DNA from: Candidatus Rifleibacteriota bacterium
Lineage (GTDB): Bacteria; Muiribacteriota; Ozemobacteria; Ozemobacterales; Ozemobacteraceae
Reading direction: 5' to 3'
Length of the DNA: 50,280 nt
NCBI GenBank assembly: GCA_028689875.1
Contig: JAQVCG010000006.1
Location: forward strand, 1-50,280
The notes under the pieces were generated by a model. It was not told the origin of the DNA, searched no databases, and saw only the letters and a program-made list of their open reading frames with translations. This document shows positions 8,891-18,063 of this stretch, piece after piece. Every line of letters begins with the position of its first letter. Within the stretch, counting starts at the first letter, position 1. The translations under genes and the position numbers were made by a program.

Positions 8891-10161
8891 AAAAACCTGA
8901 ACTCATGGCTCCGGCAGGAGACACAACAAGTTTAATATCGGCATTAGAAGCAGGTGCCGATGCGATATATTTTGGCATAAGCGAAATGAATATGCGTGCT
9001 GCAGCAAAGAATTTCACCATAGAAGACTTACCTTTAATAAGCTCAACCTGCAAAAAATATGGTGCGAAATCTTATTTAGCTCTTAACACAATCATATTCG
9101 ACCATGAAATAAGCAAAGCGCAAAACATTATTGCAGCTACCGTAAAAGCCGGTATTGATGCTGTAATATGCTGGGACTTTGCGATTATCGGCGAATGTTT
9201 AAAAGCAAATTTGCCCATATTTTTATCGACACAGATGTCGGTTGCTAATTCTGAGTCTTTGATTTTTTTATATAAAAATTTTGGAATAAAACGTTTTGTA
9301 CTGGCTCGTGAATGCACCTTAGAAGAAATTGTTTCAATCAAACAAAATCTTAAAAACAAATTAGGCGATAAAAGCAATGAAATAGAGATAGAGGTTTTTG
9401 CACATGGGGCCATGTGTGTATCGGTCAGTGGCAGATGTTTTATGTCACAATATGCATTTAACTCTTCTGCCAACCGCGGCGAATGCAGGCAGCCATGCCG
9501 CAGGGAGTATTATATTAAAGATATTCGTGACGGCAAAGAGTTTTTGATAGGCAAAGATTATGTAATGAGCCCTAAAGATCTTTGCACCATGCCTTTTTTA
9601 GACAAGCTGATTGAAAGCGGCATTGAAAGCTTGAAAATAGAGGGTCGCGGGCGCAGTCCGGAATACGTAAAAATAGTAACCGAATGCTACAGAAAATTCA
9701 TAGATTTTTATTTTGAAAAGCAAAACGAACCCGACTTTGAATCAAAAATGTCAGATTTGAAAACAACTTTGACACAAAAACTTGATTCTGTTTTTCATCG
9801 AGGTTTTTCAGATGGTTTCTTTTTTGGCCGTCAAATAGAAGACTGGAGCGGCGGCAACGGTTCAAAAGCAACTCATAGAAAAGTTCATATAGGTATTGTA
9901 ACGAACTTTTTCAAAAAAGTCGGCGTTGCAGAAATTAAGATAACTAATAGAGGCTTTAACACAGGCGATGAACTAATGTTCATCGGCAAAAGCACCGGCG
10001 TAAAATCGCTAGAAGTATTATCCATCGAAAGCGATGAAAAGCCTGTTACAAGAGCTGAAAAAAACACAGTTGTAGGCGTTAAACTTTCTGAAATCGTCAG
10101 AGAGAACGACGAGGTTTATCAGATTGTTCCCGTTGAAGAAGTTAATAATTTAAAACAATGA
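8887..10161 (+). CDS. Peptidase U32-family protein, TrhP-like tRNA hydroxylation factor
   Basis: This 424-residue protein starts with KKPELMAPAGD...ALEAGADAIYFG and carries the U32 signature (EVFAHGAMCVSVSGRCFMS followed by SANRGECRQPCRREY). Despite the family name, characterised members (TrhP/YegQ, RlhA, UbiU/UbiV) are RNA or quinone hydroxylation factors with an iron-sulfur cluster. Cysteines 177, 184, 200 and 233 match the spacing I recall for the cluster ligands in UbiU, and C204 is additional. The length (about 420) fits TrhP, which helps make 5-hydroxyuridine at tRNA position 34. Start TTG overlaps the GNAT stop; an upstream in-frame ATG is absent. Assignment to TrhP rather than another U32 branch is inference. 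Confidence 0.8.
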   Translation: MKKPELMAPAGDTTSLISALEAGADAIYFGISEMNMRAAAKNFTIEDLPLISSTCKKYGAKSYLALNTIIFDHEISKAQNIIAATVKAGIDAVICWDFAIIGECLKANLPIFLSTQMSVANSESLIFLYKNFGIKRFVLARECTLEEIVSIKQNLKNKLGDKSNEIEIEVFAHGAMCVSVSGRCFMSQYAFNSSANRGECRQPCRREYYIKDIRDGKEFLIGKDYVMSPKDLCTMPFLDKLIESGIESLKIEGRGRSPEYVKIVTECYRKFIDFYFEKQNEPDFESKMSDLKTTLTQKLDSVFHRGFSDGFFFGRQIEDWSGGNGSKATHRKVHIGIVTNFFKKVGVAEIKITNRGFNTGDELMFIGKSTGVKSLEVLSIESDEKPVTRAEKNTVVGVKLSEIVRENDEVYQIVPVEEVNNLKQ

Positions 10162-10174
10162 ACGGTAGAGTATT

Positions 10175-10912
10175 ATGAAAAAAGGTTGTTTAGGTTGTTT
10201 TGGCGGCGGATGTGTTGTTTTTATAATTTTACTGGTTGTAGCCGGCTATCTTACATACGGCTTTTTGCAAACCCAAGGGCGCGAAATGCTTGCAAACGGC
10301 ATTGACGCAACGATTGAATCTATCAGCGAAAAGGGAATTTCTAATGAGGTTGTGCGCAAAGAAGTATTGACAAGCGCAAAAGCCTTAACAGACAAAATAC
10401 GCAATCAAGAAATAGGTTTTATAGATCTTTCAGTAAATATATCAAAAACCTTTAACCAAGACTTTTATGCTAAGTATTCGCTTGTTGGCTTATATAAGCA
10501 AAGCACAGCATCAGGAACACAAATTTCACCTGAAGAACAAAATTCGATCAAAAAAGTTGTATCAGCTTTGTATGCAAAAAAAATAACTCATACTCAATTA
10601 GCCAGTTTTACGGCAATTCTTCAAGAAGCATCTCAAGAACTTAGGGACAAAACCCCACCGGAACAAGAATCAGAAGATATTAAAAATGGCGACGGCGTTA
10701 AAATTCTTCTTGGCTACGGTGGCGATATGGCATCAGAGATTTCAGCCGGCAACCTGAAAAGAGCTATCAGTGCAATAACAAAAATTGCCGACGAAAACAG
10801 CTTAGACGAGACTGATGAAAACTTTAATACCGATAGCCTGGTCAAAAACGACATATTAGAAATAATCAGAAAATTTTCTGAAAAAGCTAAGTTAACAGAG
10901 TCTAACGAATGA
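10175..10912 (+). CDS. Membrane-anchored hypothetical protein
   Basis: A 245-residue protein not recognised as any known family. It begins with a Cys/Gly-rich start (MKKGCLGCFGGGC) followed by a single hydrophobic helix (about residues 13-31). The remainder is hydrophilic and predicted largely helical, facing the periplasm or cytoplasm. A GGTAGAG ribosome site precedes the ATG. It lies 13 bases after the U32 gene and overlaps the next methyltransferase gene by 4 bases (ATGA), so it belongs to the same operon. Confidence 0.75.
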   Translation: MKKGCLGCFGGGCVVFIILLVVAGYLTYGFLQTQGREMLANGIDATIESISEKGISNEVVRKEVLTSAKALTDKIRNQEIGFIDLSVNISKTFNQDFYAKYSLVGLYKQSTASGTQISPEEQNSIKKVVSALYAKKITHTQLASFTAILQEASQELRDKTPPEQESEDIKNGDGVKILLGYGGDMASEISAGNLKRAISAITKIADENSLDETDENFNTDSLVKNDILEIIRKFSEKAKLTESNE

Positions 10913-11547
10913 TTTGTCATTCTAAAAACGCTGATTTTGTAATAAAGGAACTTAATCTTAAACCACAAGATTCCCTTCTTGTTTTGGGATGCCAAACCGG
11001 CGCAGAATTAGCTATAGAACTGGCAAATCTTGGCTATAAAGTTACTTGTGTTGACAACGATCCTGCAATACTTGCCCCATTAAAAGAGCATAACAATATC
11101 TTAACCGCTAATTGCCCTATAAAAGATTATCAAACAAGCGAAATCTATGACGCTGCACTATCGATTTTTGGCAACTCGTTTTGTGTTTTCAATACTAACG
11201 ATAACATCTGGGGAAAAGACATGGCCATATTGGGTAACTTATCAGAAATGCTCAAACCAAACAGCCGTTTTCTGATAGCCCTGTTGAATGCTTCAAGGTT
11301 TATGCGCTCATTAACTGACGCAGAAATCGAAAATAGCACGGCAAATATTTGGCAGCAAACACAAACAAACAAAAACAACCCACAACAAACATTAAGGTAT
11401 TACAGTCCGGCCGAATTCACTAGAATGGTGAACCGGGTCGGTCTGAGACTTAACGATGTTTATGGCTATAATGACGGGCCGATAGAACCCAAAAGACTAA
11501 TGCCGGACGATCATCAGTTTATTGCACTGGGAAACAAAAAAGCATAG
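10909..11547 (+). CDS. Class I SAM-dependent methyltransferase-like protein
   Basis: This 212-residue protein has a Rossmann-type start: LLVLGCQTGAELAIELANLGYKVTCVDND corresponds to motif I (normally GxGxG, here GCQTG) and the acidic residue that holds the SAM ribose. A FxxMVNRVGL segment follows near residue 170. The glycine motif is degenerate, so activity is not certain. It is the last gene of the 8396-11547 operon and overlaps the membrane protein gene by 4 bases. It converges on the TPR gene at 11555 with only 7 bases between stops and no visible terminator. Confidence 0.7.
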   Translation: MICHSKNADFVIKELNLKPQDSLLVLGCQTGAELAIELANLGYKVTCVDNDPAILAPLKEHNNILTANCPIKDYQTSEIYDAALSIFGNSFCVFNTNDNIWGKDMAILGNLSEMLKPNSRFLIALLNASRFMRSLTDAEIENSTANIWQQTQTNKNNPQQTLRYYSPAEFTRMVNRVGLRLNDVYGYNDGPIEPKRLMPDDHQFIALGNKKA

Positions 11548-11554
11548 TCACAAA

Positions 11555-12160
11555 CTATTTAAGTCTTTTAGTTGCAGCGCGGGCTTCTATTGAGTTTTTT
11601 CCGCCATCTCTCTCAATTACTGCCCTATACCAATTTTGGGCGTCTTGTTCTCTTCCAATGTTTTCAAGGGCTTTAGCATAATCAAGAGCTCTTGCCATAA
11701 AAATTTTATCAGAGTTCTGTTGCGGATCAAGAGAAAACATTTGTTCATACAACTCAACAACTTTATCGAACTCACCAAGCGTTTTGTAAACTGCCAAAAG
11801 CCTGTTTTTTGCCTCGTTCACCAGCTGCGTATCGGGATATTGCTTTAAAAGATATTCTAATACAAGTTTTGCACTTTGAAAATCGGGCGGGTACATTCCC
11901 GCAAGATATAAATTCGAGAGTTTCCAGCATGATTCCTGGGCCCTTAAAGAATCGGGGCAGTTTTCTATAACCTGCGTATGCAAGCTTATAAGTTCACTTT
12001 TTTCATTTGAGGCCAATGCCGCCATTTGCGTATAAAGTTCTTGAGCCAGTTTTTTTTGTTCTTCAACACCAAGTTTTTTAGATATGTTAAACAGGTTGTT
12101 TTCTGCAAAAACAAACAGGGGCAACAAACAAAAAACAAAAACAAACAAAGCTTTGCGCAT
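11555..12160 (-). CDS. Secreted TPR-type protein
   Basis: This 201-residue protein has a signal peptide (MRKALFVFVFCLLPLFVFAEN, cleavage near residue 20) followed by helical pairs with TPR-like residues (AKLVLEYLLKQYPDTQLVNEAKNRL; KVVELYEQMF; ALDYAKALENIGREQDAQNWYRAVI). Such exported TPR proteins usually act in envelope assembly. No specific function can be given. It is the distal gene of the minus-strand run that starts with the sigma54 activator. AAGGAG lies well placed before the ATG. Confidence 0.75.
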   Translation of the reverse strand: MRKALFVFVFCLLPLFVFAENNLFNISKKLGVEEQKKLAQELYTQMAALASNEKSELISLHTQVIENCPDSLRAQESCWKLSNLYLAGMYPPDFQSAKLVLEYLLKQYPDTQLVNEAKNRLLAVYKTLGEFDKVVELYEQMFSLDPQQNSDKIFMARALDYAKALENIGREQDAQNWYRAVIERDGGKNSIEARAATKRLK

Positions 12161-12217
12161 ATATAACTCCTTGCTCCATCCTCAAACAAAAAATATTATC
12201 AGCTAAAAATTCAGTTG

Positions 12218-14236
12218 TCAATTTACCAAAGGCAGCAGATCGAACCTGATTATCCCGTCGTATAAATCGATTTGGTTCACCTTTACAGAAACTTTCTGAC
12301 CCGGCGACACATCAAAATCAGGTTTTCGACAATGTCTGAAGCCACACAAAAAGTCCACATAAAATGTAACTTCATTATTACTCGAAGTGTCCACAACAAC
12401 ACCATTTAGCAACAAGTCCTTTTTTTGCTTAGACATTGTTTGTCTTTCATTTTTCAAATATTTAAGCATAAAATATCTTTCACGTTTTTGCATGATATCT
12501 TCGGCTCTTCCAACTGAAATATCAGAAATCAGCACCTCTTGTGTCAGCTCGTCTTCTGTATAAAAATTCTTTTTCTCGCGAATAAAACTCTTTATCTGTC
12601 TATGCAAAACAAGGTCAGAATAACGTCTTAATGGCGATGTTATCTGAGTATAACTATTTACACCCAGCGAAAAATGCTTATTGGCAGCTGTTCCCACAAC
12701 GGTTTTTCGAAAAGTTCTCAATGCCTGCCAAAAAGCTAAAGCGTCAAATTCTTCTTTAAATTCTTTTTTTGTGTTTTCATCGCCGTCTTGAGACCTGTAC
12801 AAACATGGTATATCATTTTTTTTGAACCATTCTGCTGCGACATGGTTTGTCCATATCATAAATTCAGATATCATACCTGCGCACAAACAGTCTCTATCTC
12901 TAAGTTCTACTGTTATTACGCCATCACGAACCTTAACTTCGGGTTCAGGCTGTCTGGGTATAATCACAGCGCCATTCTCAACGCGCTTTTGTTTAAGTTT
13001 TTGCGAAAAATCATACGCTGACTTAAGCCATTCATCGTCGTTAAGAATTGAATTAGCAGAATCGTAATCTGTGGCCTTTTCAATTTGTATAACTGACTCA
13101 ATGATTTCAAAGTCAATTAAGTTACAAAGGCTGTCAAAAGTCATTTTAAAAGACAAAGCCCCTCTGACATTCTTCTCGTCTAAGCTTAAAAAGTTTTCTG
13201 AAAGATTATCAGGCAACATGTGTATTCTTGCATCAGGCATATATACGCTTGTCCCGCGACATTTTGCTTCTTTATCCAATAAATCATCAGGTTTTATAAC
13301 TTCTGCAGGGTCAGAAATATGCACCCAAAGTGTAAAATTGCCATTATCATCTTGTTCAAACGAAAAAGCATCGTCTCGGTCTTTACTTTCGGGTGTGTCT
13401 ATTGCCCAAACCTTTAGCCCCGTTAAATCTTTACGTTCAGATGTATTTAAACCCGTTTCGCAAATTTTTTGCGCTTCAGTAATTTGTTCTTTCGAGAACT
13501 CTGTTGGCAAGCGGTATCTTATGACTTCAAGATTTTCGTCTTCGTTAAGCAACCCCGCCGAAACCAATGCCCTAAACATTTTGACCGGCACAGAAATTCC
13601 GGATTTTTCAATGGCATTCTGCAATCGCTTTGGCAAATTTGCTTCTTCCCCGCAGGCTGCATATTCTTTTAACGAATTTATATGCCCATTTAAAGCCTCT
13701 GCAATCTTACCTTCAGAGAGTTTTTTTAATCCGTCGATAAGTTCAGCTTCTTCTTTTTCTGCCTGCTCTTTTTTATTTTGCTGTTCTATAGCCTGTTTTA
13801 AGTCATCTTCAGAAACCGGCGTGAACAAATCATTTTTCGATTTAAAATAAATGCGATCTTCGCTCAGTTTCCTCAGCATTGCCGCAACAGAGTCTTCATC
13901 ATCTTTCGAAAAGATAAATTCAGCTATTTCTTCAAATGTATATCCCTTGGGTTCACCGGCTAAGAGTTCGTGCAGTTCTTCCAAGTTGATTTGTGCGGCC
14001 ACTTCGTTTCTTTTATTGTTTGCCTCAATCAAAAGCTGCTTACATCGCTCTCTGTCAGAAGTGGGAATCACGCCTCTTTTTGTCGAATACAGAACCTTTT
14101 TTTCGGGAATATTCGTTTCTTTGCCGTTAAGTAAAAGCAGCCTTATCGTGCCGGCGGCGCTGCTCAGCACTGCTCCTATTTCAGGCATAGAACCTTTTGC
14201 ATTGTATTCAACAATACAACCGGAAGAAATATTCAT
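12218..14236 (-). CDS. RNase II/R-family 3'-5' exoribonuclease (VacB/RNB)
   Basis: This 672-residue protein has the RNB catalytic domain from about residue 265. The metal-binding aspartates sit in VWAIDTPESKDRDDA (D280, D286, D288, D289), and the conserved ITSPLRRYSDLVLHRQI motif is also present. A C-terminal S1-like domain ends the protein. The N-terminal 250 residues contain a small beta domain and a helical/winged region with a charged stretch (about 150-170), unlike the double cold-shock domains of E. coli RNase II. The overall plan is closer to the short bacterial/chloroplast type. It degrades RNA processively from the 3' end. The ATG has GGAGAA upstream. The gene follows mtnA by 17 bases. 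Confidence 0.85.
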   Translation of the reverse strand: MNISSGCIVEYNAKGSMPEIGAVLSSAAGTIRLLLLNGKETNIPEKKVLYSTKRGVIPTSDRERCKQLLIEANNKRNEVAAQINLEELHELLAGEPKGYTFEEIAEFIFSKDDEDSVAAMLRKLSEDRIYFKSKNDLFTPVSEDDLKQAIEQQNKKEQAEKEEAELIDGLKKLSEGKIAEALNGHINSLKEYAACGEEANLPKRLQNAIEKSGISVPVKMFRALVSAGLLNEDENLEVIRYRLPTEFSKEQITEAQKICETGLNTSERKDLTGLKVWAIDTPESKDRDDAFSFEQDDNGNFTLWVHISDPAEVIKPDDLLDKEAKCRGTSVYMPDARIHMLPDNLSENFLSLDEKNVRGALSFKMTFDSLCNLIDFEIIESVIQIEKATDYDSANSILNDDEWLKSAYDFSQKLKQKRVENGAVIIPRQPEPEVKVRDGVITVELRDRDCLCAGMISEFMIWTNHVAAEWFKKNDIPCLYRSQDGDENTKKEFKEEFDALAFWQALRTFRKTVVGTAANKHFSLGVNSYTQITSPLRRYSDLVLHRQIKSFIREKKNFYTEDELTQEVLISDISVGRAEDIMQKRERYFMLKYLKNERQTMSKQKKDLLLNGVVVDTSSNNEVTFYVDFLCGFRHCRKPDFDVSPGQKVSVKVNQIDLYDGIIRFDLLPLVN

Positions 14237-14253
14237 TGTTTTTTCTCCGCTGT

Positions 14254-15297
14254 TTAACTTTTGATTATTTCGGGAATACTCTCACCATAAATAGGTCTGA
14301 TAATGCCCTTATTGGTTATAATACCCGTAATCAGTTCGGGGGGAGTGATGTCGAAAGCCGGGTTATAAACCGGCATATCTGCCGGAGCAATCTGCACTCC
14401 TTTGATGTATCTTACTTCATCGGGGTCACGTTCTTCAATTACTATTTCATCGTCATAAGATAAAGACAAATCAAAAGTTGAAGTAGGCGCCGCCACATAA
14501 AACGGGACGCCATTATATTTAGCCAATACTGCCAAAGAATATGTTCCGATTTTATTTGCTACGAAACCTTTAGAAGTAATTCTGTCTGCGCCCACAACAA
14601 TACCTTGAACTTTATCAGCTCTAATCAGGCTTCCGGCCATATTGTCGCATATCAAAACAGAATCTATTTTTTCTTGCATCAGCTCCCAGGCAGTAAGTCT
14701 AGCGCCCTGAAGAAGCGGCCTGGTTTCGTCCACATATACTTTAAAGTTTTTTCCCATCTCTTTTGCGGCTCTAAAAACTCCAAGAGCCGTTCCGTAACCG
14801 GCCGTTGCCAGTGCTCCCGCATTGCAATGAGTCAGCCACGAATCGCCGTCTTTAATAAGCTCAGCTCCGAACTTACCTATATTGCGACACATTTCAATGT
14901 CTTCTTTTTTAATTTGATCCGCTTCTTTAATGGCAATTTTTTCTGCCTTTTCAAAACTATCTTGCGGATTAGCCTTAAATATAGCTTTTTGCACTCTTTT
15001 TACTGCCCACGCGAGATTAACCGCCGTAGGTCTAACCGAAATCAATAATTTGCAAATTTTATCAAGCGAAACATCTAACGCCTCATTTTGATTTTCAGAA
15101 TTAGCAAGCCCTATAGCGACTCCATAAGCGGCTGCCACTCCTATTGCGGGCGCTCCTCTGACTTGCAAAGTCTTTATGGCAAAAGCAATTTCGTGCTCGG
15201 TGCGACACTCAATGATGCGAGTTTCAACAGGTAAAAGGGTCTGATCAATAAGCTCAAGCCGCCCAGTGTCGTGCTTATAATAAACAGTATCAATCAT
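14254..15297 (-). CDS. mtnA: S-methyl-5-thioribose-1-phosphate isomerase
   Basis: This 347-residue enzyme of the methionine salvage pathway converts methylthioribose-1-phosphate to methylthioribulose-1-phosphate. It shows the family signatures: VRGAPAIGVAAAYG near residue 47, the catalytic Cys158 in WLTHCNAGALAT, ETRPLLQGARLTAWEL near 191, and the catalytic Asp238 in VVGADRI. The order and length fit MtnA rather than the eIF2B or ribose-1,5-bisphosphate isomerase relatives. It lies 71 bases after rqcH. No other methionine salvage genes are in the window. A GGTGGTGA sequence serves as ribosome site. Confidence 0.92.
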   Translation of the reverse strand: MIDTVYYKHDTGRLELIDQTLLPVETRIIECRTEHEIAFAIKTLQVRGAPAIGVAAAYGVAIGLANSENQNEALDVSLDKICKLLISVRPTAVNLAWAVKRVQKAIFKANPQDSFEKAEKIAIKEADQIKKEDIEMCRNIGKFGAELIKDGDSWLTHCNAGALATAGYGTALGVFRAAKEMGKNFKVYVDETRPLLQGARLTAWELMQEKIDSVLICDNMAGSLIRADKVQGIVVGADRITSKGFVANKIGTYSLAVLAKYNGVPFYVAAPTSTFDLSLSYDDEIVIEERDPDEVRYIKGVQIAPADMPVYNPAFDITPPELITGIITNKGIIRPIYGESIPEIIKS

Positions 15298-15368
15298 TGT
15301 TCACCACCAGTCATAATAATCTTCAAACTTTACCTATTTTACAAAAATATAAAAAAAGTACAAGTTAT

Positions 15369-16877
15369 TTATTTTAGCGGATTAACCAATATTGATTTTT
15401 GATTGATATAAAACACTCTTCCTAAGCCGCCATTCGGCGCTCGCTTAACATTTTTAACTTTTGTATATTCTACTAAAACCTTGTCTGAACTTTTTGCAAA
15501 ACTGTTTTTGGCCGCCAATATTGCCCCCGTTAAAATATCATTTTCATCGGCGGCGCCTTCTTTTAATTTCAATATCACATGCGCCCCCGGCACATCTTTG
15601 GCATGAAACCAATAATCCTCATTTTTTGCCACTTTGAAAGTTAAAAAATCATTTTGCTTAGCGCTTTTTCCCACAAAAAACATACAATTGTCAGTCTCAA
15701 AATCAGGCTTAGCGGCCTTAACCTTATTTTTTTCTCTCGTTTTGTCTTTATTTTGATATTTAGATTTTTCTACAAACAAATCATTTTCTTCAGCGGCATT
15801 TTCTGCCAGCCAAAGTTCTTCTTCAAGCCACTTAATATCGTTTTCTAACTCGTTTATTCTTTTTTCAACCTCTATGATTCCTCTTTTTGCCTTTTTCGAC
15901 ATACTAAAATATTTTTTTGCATTTGCCGCAGGTGTTTTGGACAAATCAAGTTCTATACTGACGTTTTCTTGTGTTTCCCAGTTTTCTACCTCTATCGACC
16001 TCATTCTCGGCTTGATTCTGTAAAGATTTGCAATAATCAGGTTTCCTATTGTCTGCAGTTTATCAGCATCTGCGTATTTTTCTTTCAAATCGGCCTGTTT
16101 TTGCAGCAACTCTCTTTTTTGTTTCAAATCCTTATTGATTGAAGCCGCAACACGCTCTTTAAGCTGCATAAATCTGGAAGGTGCACAAAGCACGTCTTCT
16201 GTATAATTCAAAGCCTCATTAACAGAGTTAAAAATTTCAGTCGGTTTTTCTGCCATGTGTTTGAGCTCATACACGCTAAAAGCACGCAATTTATTGCTTG
16301 CCGCATATAAAAACACCGAGTTTGTCGTTGCACCCAGCAATTCATCAACAGAGCAGTTTCTGAATTTTGCTTCCTTTAAGTAAATCGGCGGCACAATATC
16401 TGCCGGCGCAAGAGGCGCATATACCGCTCCAACTCGATTATTCGAAGCTGTTCCAAGCCTATCTATGATTTTAAGTTCTTCGTCGCAAACATAAATATCG
16501 CAAACTCTTCCCGTAAACTCGCAAATTAAATAATAATCGCGGCGATTTCCAAAATACGCATCTATCGCTACAAAATGAATTTTGACAACCCTGTCATTCG
16601 GCAAACACTTTATTGAGTAAACTCTTGCATTAGTAACCAATCGATTTAATGTTTTAACGATCGAAAGGTTTTTATCCGTTTCTTTACAGGAATTGGCCAA
16701 TCGTGGCCCTTGCGCCGGCAAATCAAGTGTAAGCGATAAATCGAATGTATTTTCTTTAAATCTCAATCTAAAATTTACAGTTCGCCCAAGCCCCGAAAAT
16801 ACTCTTTGTACAAAAGGTTTTTCTGCAAATATGCTTTGCAATTCTAAAATGTGTTTTTGCAGTGTAAAAAGATCCAT
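15369..16877 (-). CDS. rqcH: Ribosome quality-control protein RqcH (NFACT family)
   Basis: At 502 residues this is somewhat shorter than the usual ~570. The NFACT-N domain (to about residue 170) contains the Asp-Arg pair (D95-R96, PNDRVVKIHF) that in B. subtilis RqcH is needed for tRNA-Ala recruitment. The middle is coiled-coil (about 240-360). The C-terminal NFACT-R domain shows WFHAKDVPGAHVILKL and AAKNSFAKSSDKVLVEYTKVKNVKRAPNG-type motifs, shown here as fragments. RqcH binds split 50S subunits with stalled peptides and adds Ala tails. The start ATG shares one base with the stop of the upstream sigma54 activator (TAATG), so the two are translationally coupled. Confidence 0.88.
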   Translation of the reverse strand: MDLFTLQKHILELQSIFAEKPFVQRVFSGLGRTVNFRLRFKENTFDLSLTLDLPAQGPRLANSCKETDKNLSIVKTLNRLVTNARVYSIKCLPNDRVVKIHFVAIDAYFGNRRDYYLICEFTGRVCDIYVCDEELKIIDRLGTASNNRVGAVYAPLAPADIVPPIYLKEAKFRNCSVDELLGATTNSVFLYAASNKLRAFSVYELKHMAEKPTEIFNSVNEALNYTEDVLCAPSRFMQLKERVAASINKDLKQKRELLQKQADLKEKYADADKLQTIGNLIIANLYRIKPRMRSIEVENWETQENVSIELDLSKTPAANAKKYFSMSKKAKRGIIEVEKRINELENDIKWLEEELWLAENAAEENDLFVEKSKYQNKDKTREKNKVKAAKPDFETDNCMFFVGKSAKQNDFLTFKVAKNEDYWFHAKDVPGAHVILKLKEGAADENDILTGAILAAKNSFAKSSDKVLVEYTKVKNVKRAPNGGLGRVFYINQKSILVNPLK

Positions 16878-17974
16878 TAAAGATTGCCCAAATTCTCTCT
16901 TGAAAGCCCCAATTCTTTCATGGCCCTATAAAATGTCGTTTTATGAACATTTAAAATTTGCGAAGCCTTGGTTATATTACCTTCTGCAGCCACAAATGCA
17001 TTTTTCAAGTCCTCTTCGTCAAGTTTTTTATCTTCGGTTGCCATTCCAAGTCTTATTGCAGACTTATCAGGCGTAATAACCGTATCTTTGTAGTTATTGG
17101 CAACGACATAACCTGCCGCACCGATTCTTTCTTCATACCATTCTTTAAGAGCTCTCAGGCCTATGACATCTGTCATATTCTCAGCAAAGAGTCTTTCCAT
17201 GAGGTTTCTGAGTTCTCTGACATTTCCGGGCCATTGGTATTGTTTAAGCAGCTGAACCGCCTCTTTGGTTAAACAAACTACCGTACGGTCATATTTTTTA
17301 TTGAGTAATTTAATAAAATGCTGAATTAATGGTTCTATATCTTCAGGGCGCGCCCTTAATGGCGGCACATTGATTTGCAAAGCGTTTAATCTGTAAAACA
17401 AATCAGCTCTGAATAAATTATCATGACTTTCTTTTTCTAAATTGTGATTAGTGGCCGCCACCACCCTAACATTAACCTTTATAGGTGATTCCGCACCGAC
17501 AGGCTCTATTTGAGACGTTTCAAGCGCTCTCAGCAATTTTGCCTGTGAAAGCGGCGGCAAATCTCCTAATTCATCTAAAAACAAAGTTCCCTTATCGGCC
17601 CGCTCAAAACGACCTTTGTGAGCCTTTAATGCCCCGGTAAACGAGCCTTTCTCATGCCCGAACAATTCGCTTTCAAACAGCGTATCTGTAATAGCAGAAC
17701 AGTTCATGGTAACAAAGGGGCCGTCTGTTCTTTTGCTAAGTCTATGAAGTGCTGAAGCGATTCCTTCTTTTCCGGCGCCCGTTTCGCCCGTTATCAGAAC
17801 CGGAGCATCAGAGAGAGCATACATTCGAACTTTGTCAAAAACCCTTTGCATCGCCAAAGAGTTGCCCACAAGCCCTAAAAACGTATTTTCGGCAACAGGC
17901 GGCATTGGTTGTTCGATATGTTGAACAACCAAGTCTTTTGTGGTTACTAAAGTCGTGTTTTTATCGCTATTCAT
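16877..17974 (-). CDS. Sigma54-dependent activator lacking a sensor domain (PspF-like layout)
   Basis: The AAA+ domain starts almost at the N-terminus. Walker A is GETGAGKE, the sigma54-contact loop is GSFTGA (122-127 counting from a TTG at 18010), Walker B is GTLFLDELGD, and an R-finger region and FRADLFYRL follow. A C-terminal Fis-type helix-turn-helix (ITKASQILNVHKTTFYRAMKELGL) binds DNA. There is no receiver, GAF or PAS domain; only about 30 residues precede the AAA+ domain. Activity must therefore be controlled by a partner protein or by level. I place the start at the ATG at 17974 because the upstream TTG at 18010 overlaps a good -35 box. Target promoters are not evident in the window. 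Confidence 0.85.
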   Translation of the reverse strand: MNSDKNTTLVTTKDLVVQHIEQPMPPVAENTFLGLVGNSLAMQRVFDKVRMYALSDAPVLITGETGAGKEGIASALHRLSKRTDGPFVTMNCSAITDTLFESELFGHEKGSFTGALKAHKGRFERADKGTLFLDELGDLPPLSQAKLLRALETSQIEPVGAESPIKVNVRVVAATNHNLEKESHDNLFRADLFYRLNALQINVPPLRARPEDIEPLIQHFIKLLNKKYDRTVVCLTKEAVQLLKQYQWPGNVRELRNLMERLFAENMTDVIGLRALKEWYEERIGAAGYVVANNYKDTVITPDKSAIRLGMATEDKKLDEEDLKNAFVAAEGNITKASQILNVHKTTFYRAMKELGLSRENLGNL

Positions 17975-17981
17975 CAGGAGC

Positions 17982-18010
17982 ATAATATTACAAACGTTAA
18001 TTGTTGTCAA
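17982..18010 (-). promoter_or_regulatory. Strong sigma70-type promoter of the activator-rqcH operon
   Basis: On the minus strand a perfect TTGACA (18010-18005), a 17-base spacer and TATTAT (17987-17982, 5 of 6) are present. Transcription would start near 17975, next to the ATG at 17974, so the message could be leaderless. No Shine-Dalgarno is seen before that ATG. Confidence 0.6.
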
Positions 18011-18063
18011 AGATGCTATATTGTATTGCTTTTTACACTAAAAATAATAAATTAGTATTACTT

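Noticed and set aside
13071-13850. A 259-codon open frame on the plus strand inside the RNase II-family gene
   Set aside because: It is antisense to a convincing RNB-domain gene, is Ser-rich in the way complement frames are, and has no motif or ribosome site.
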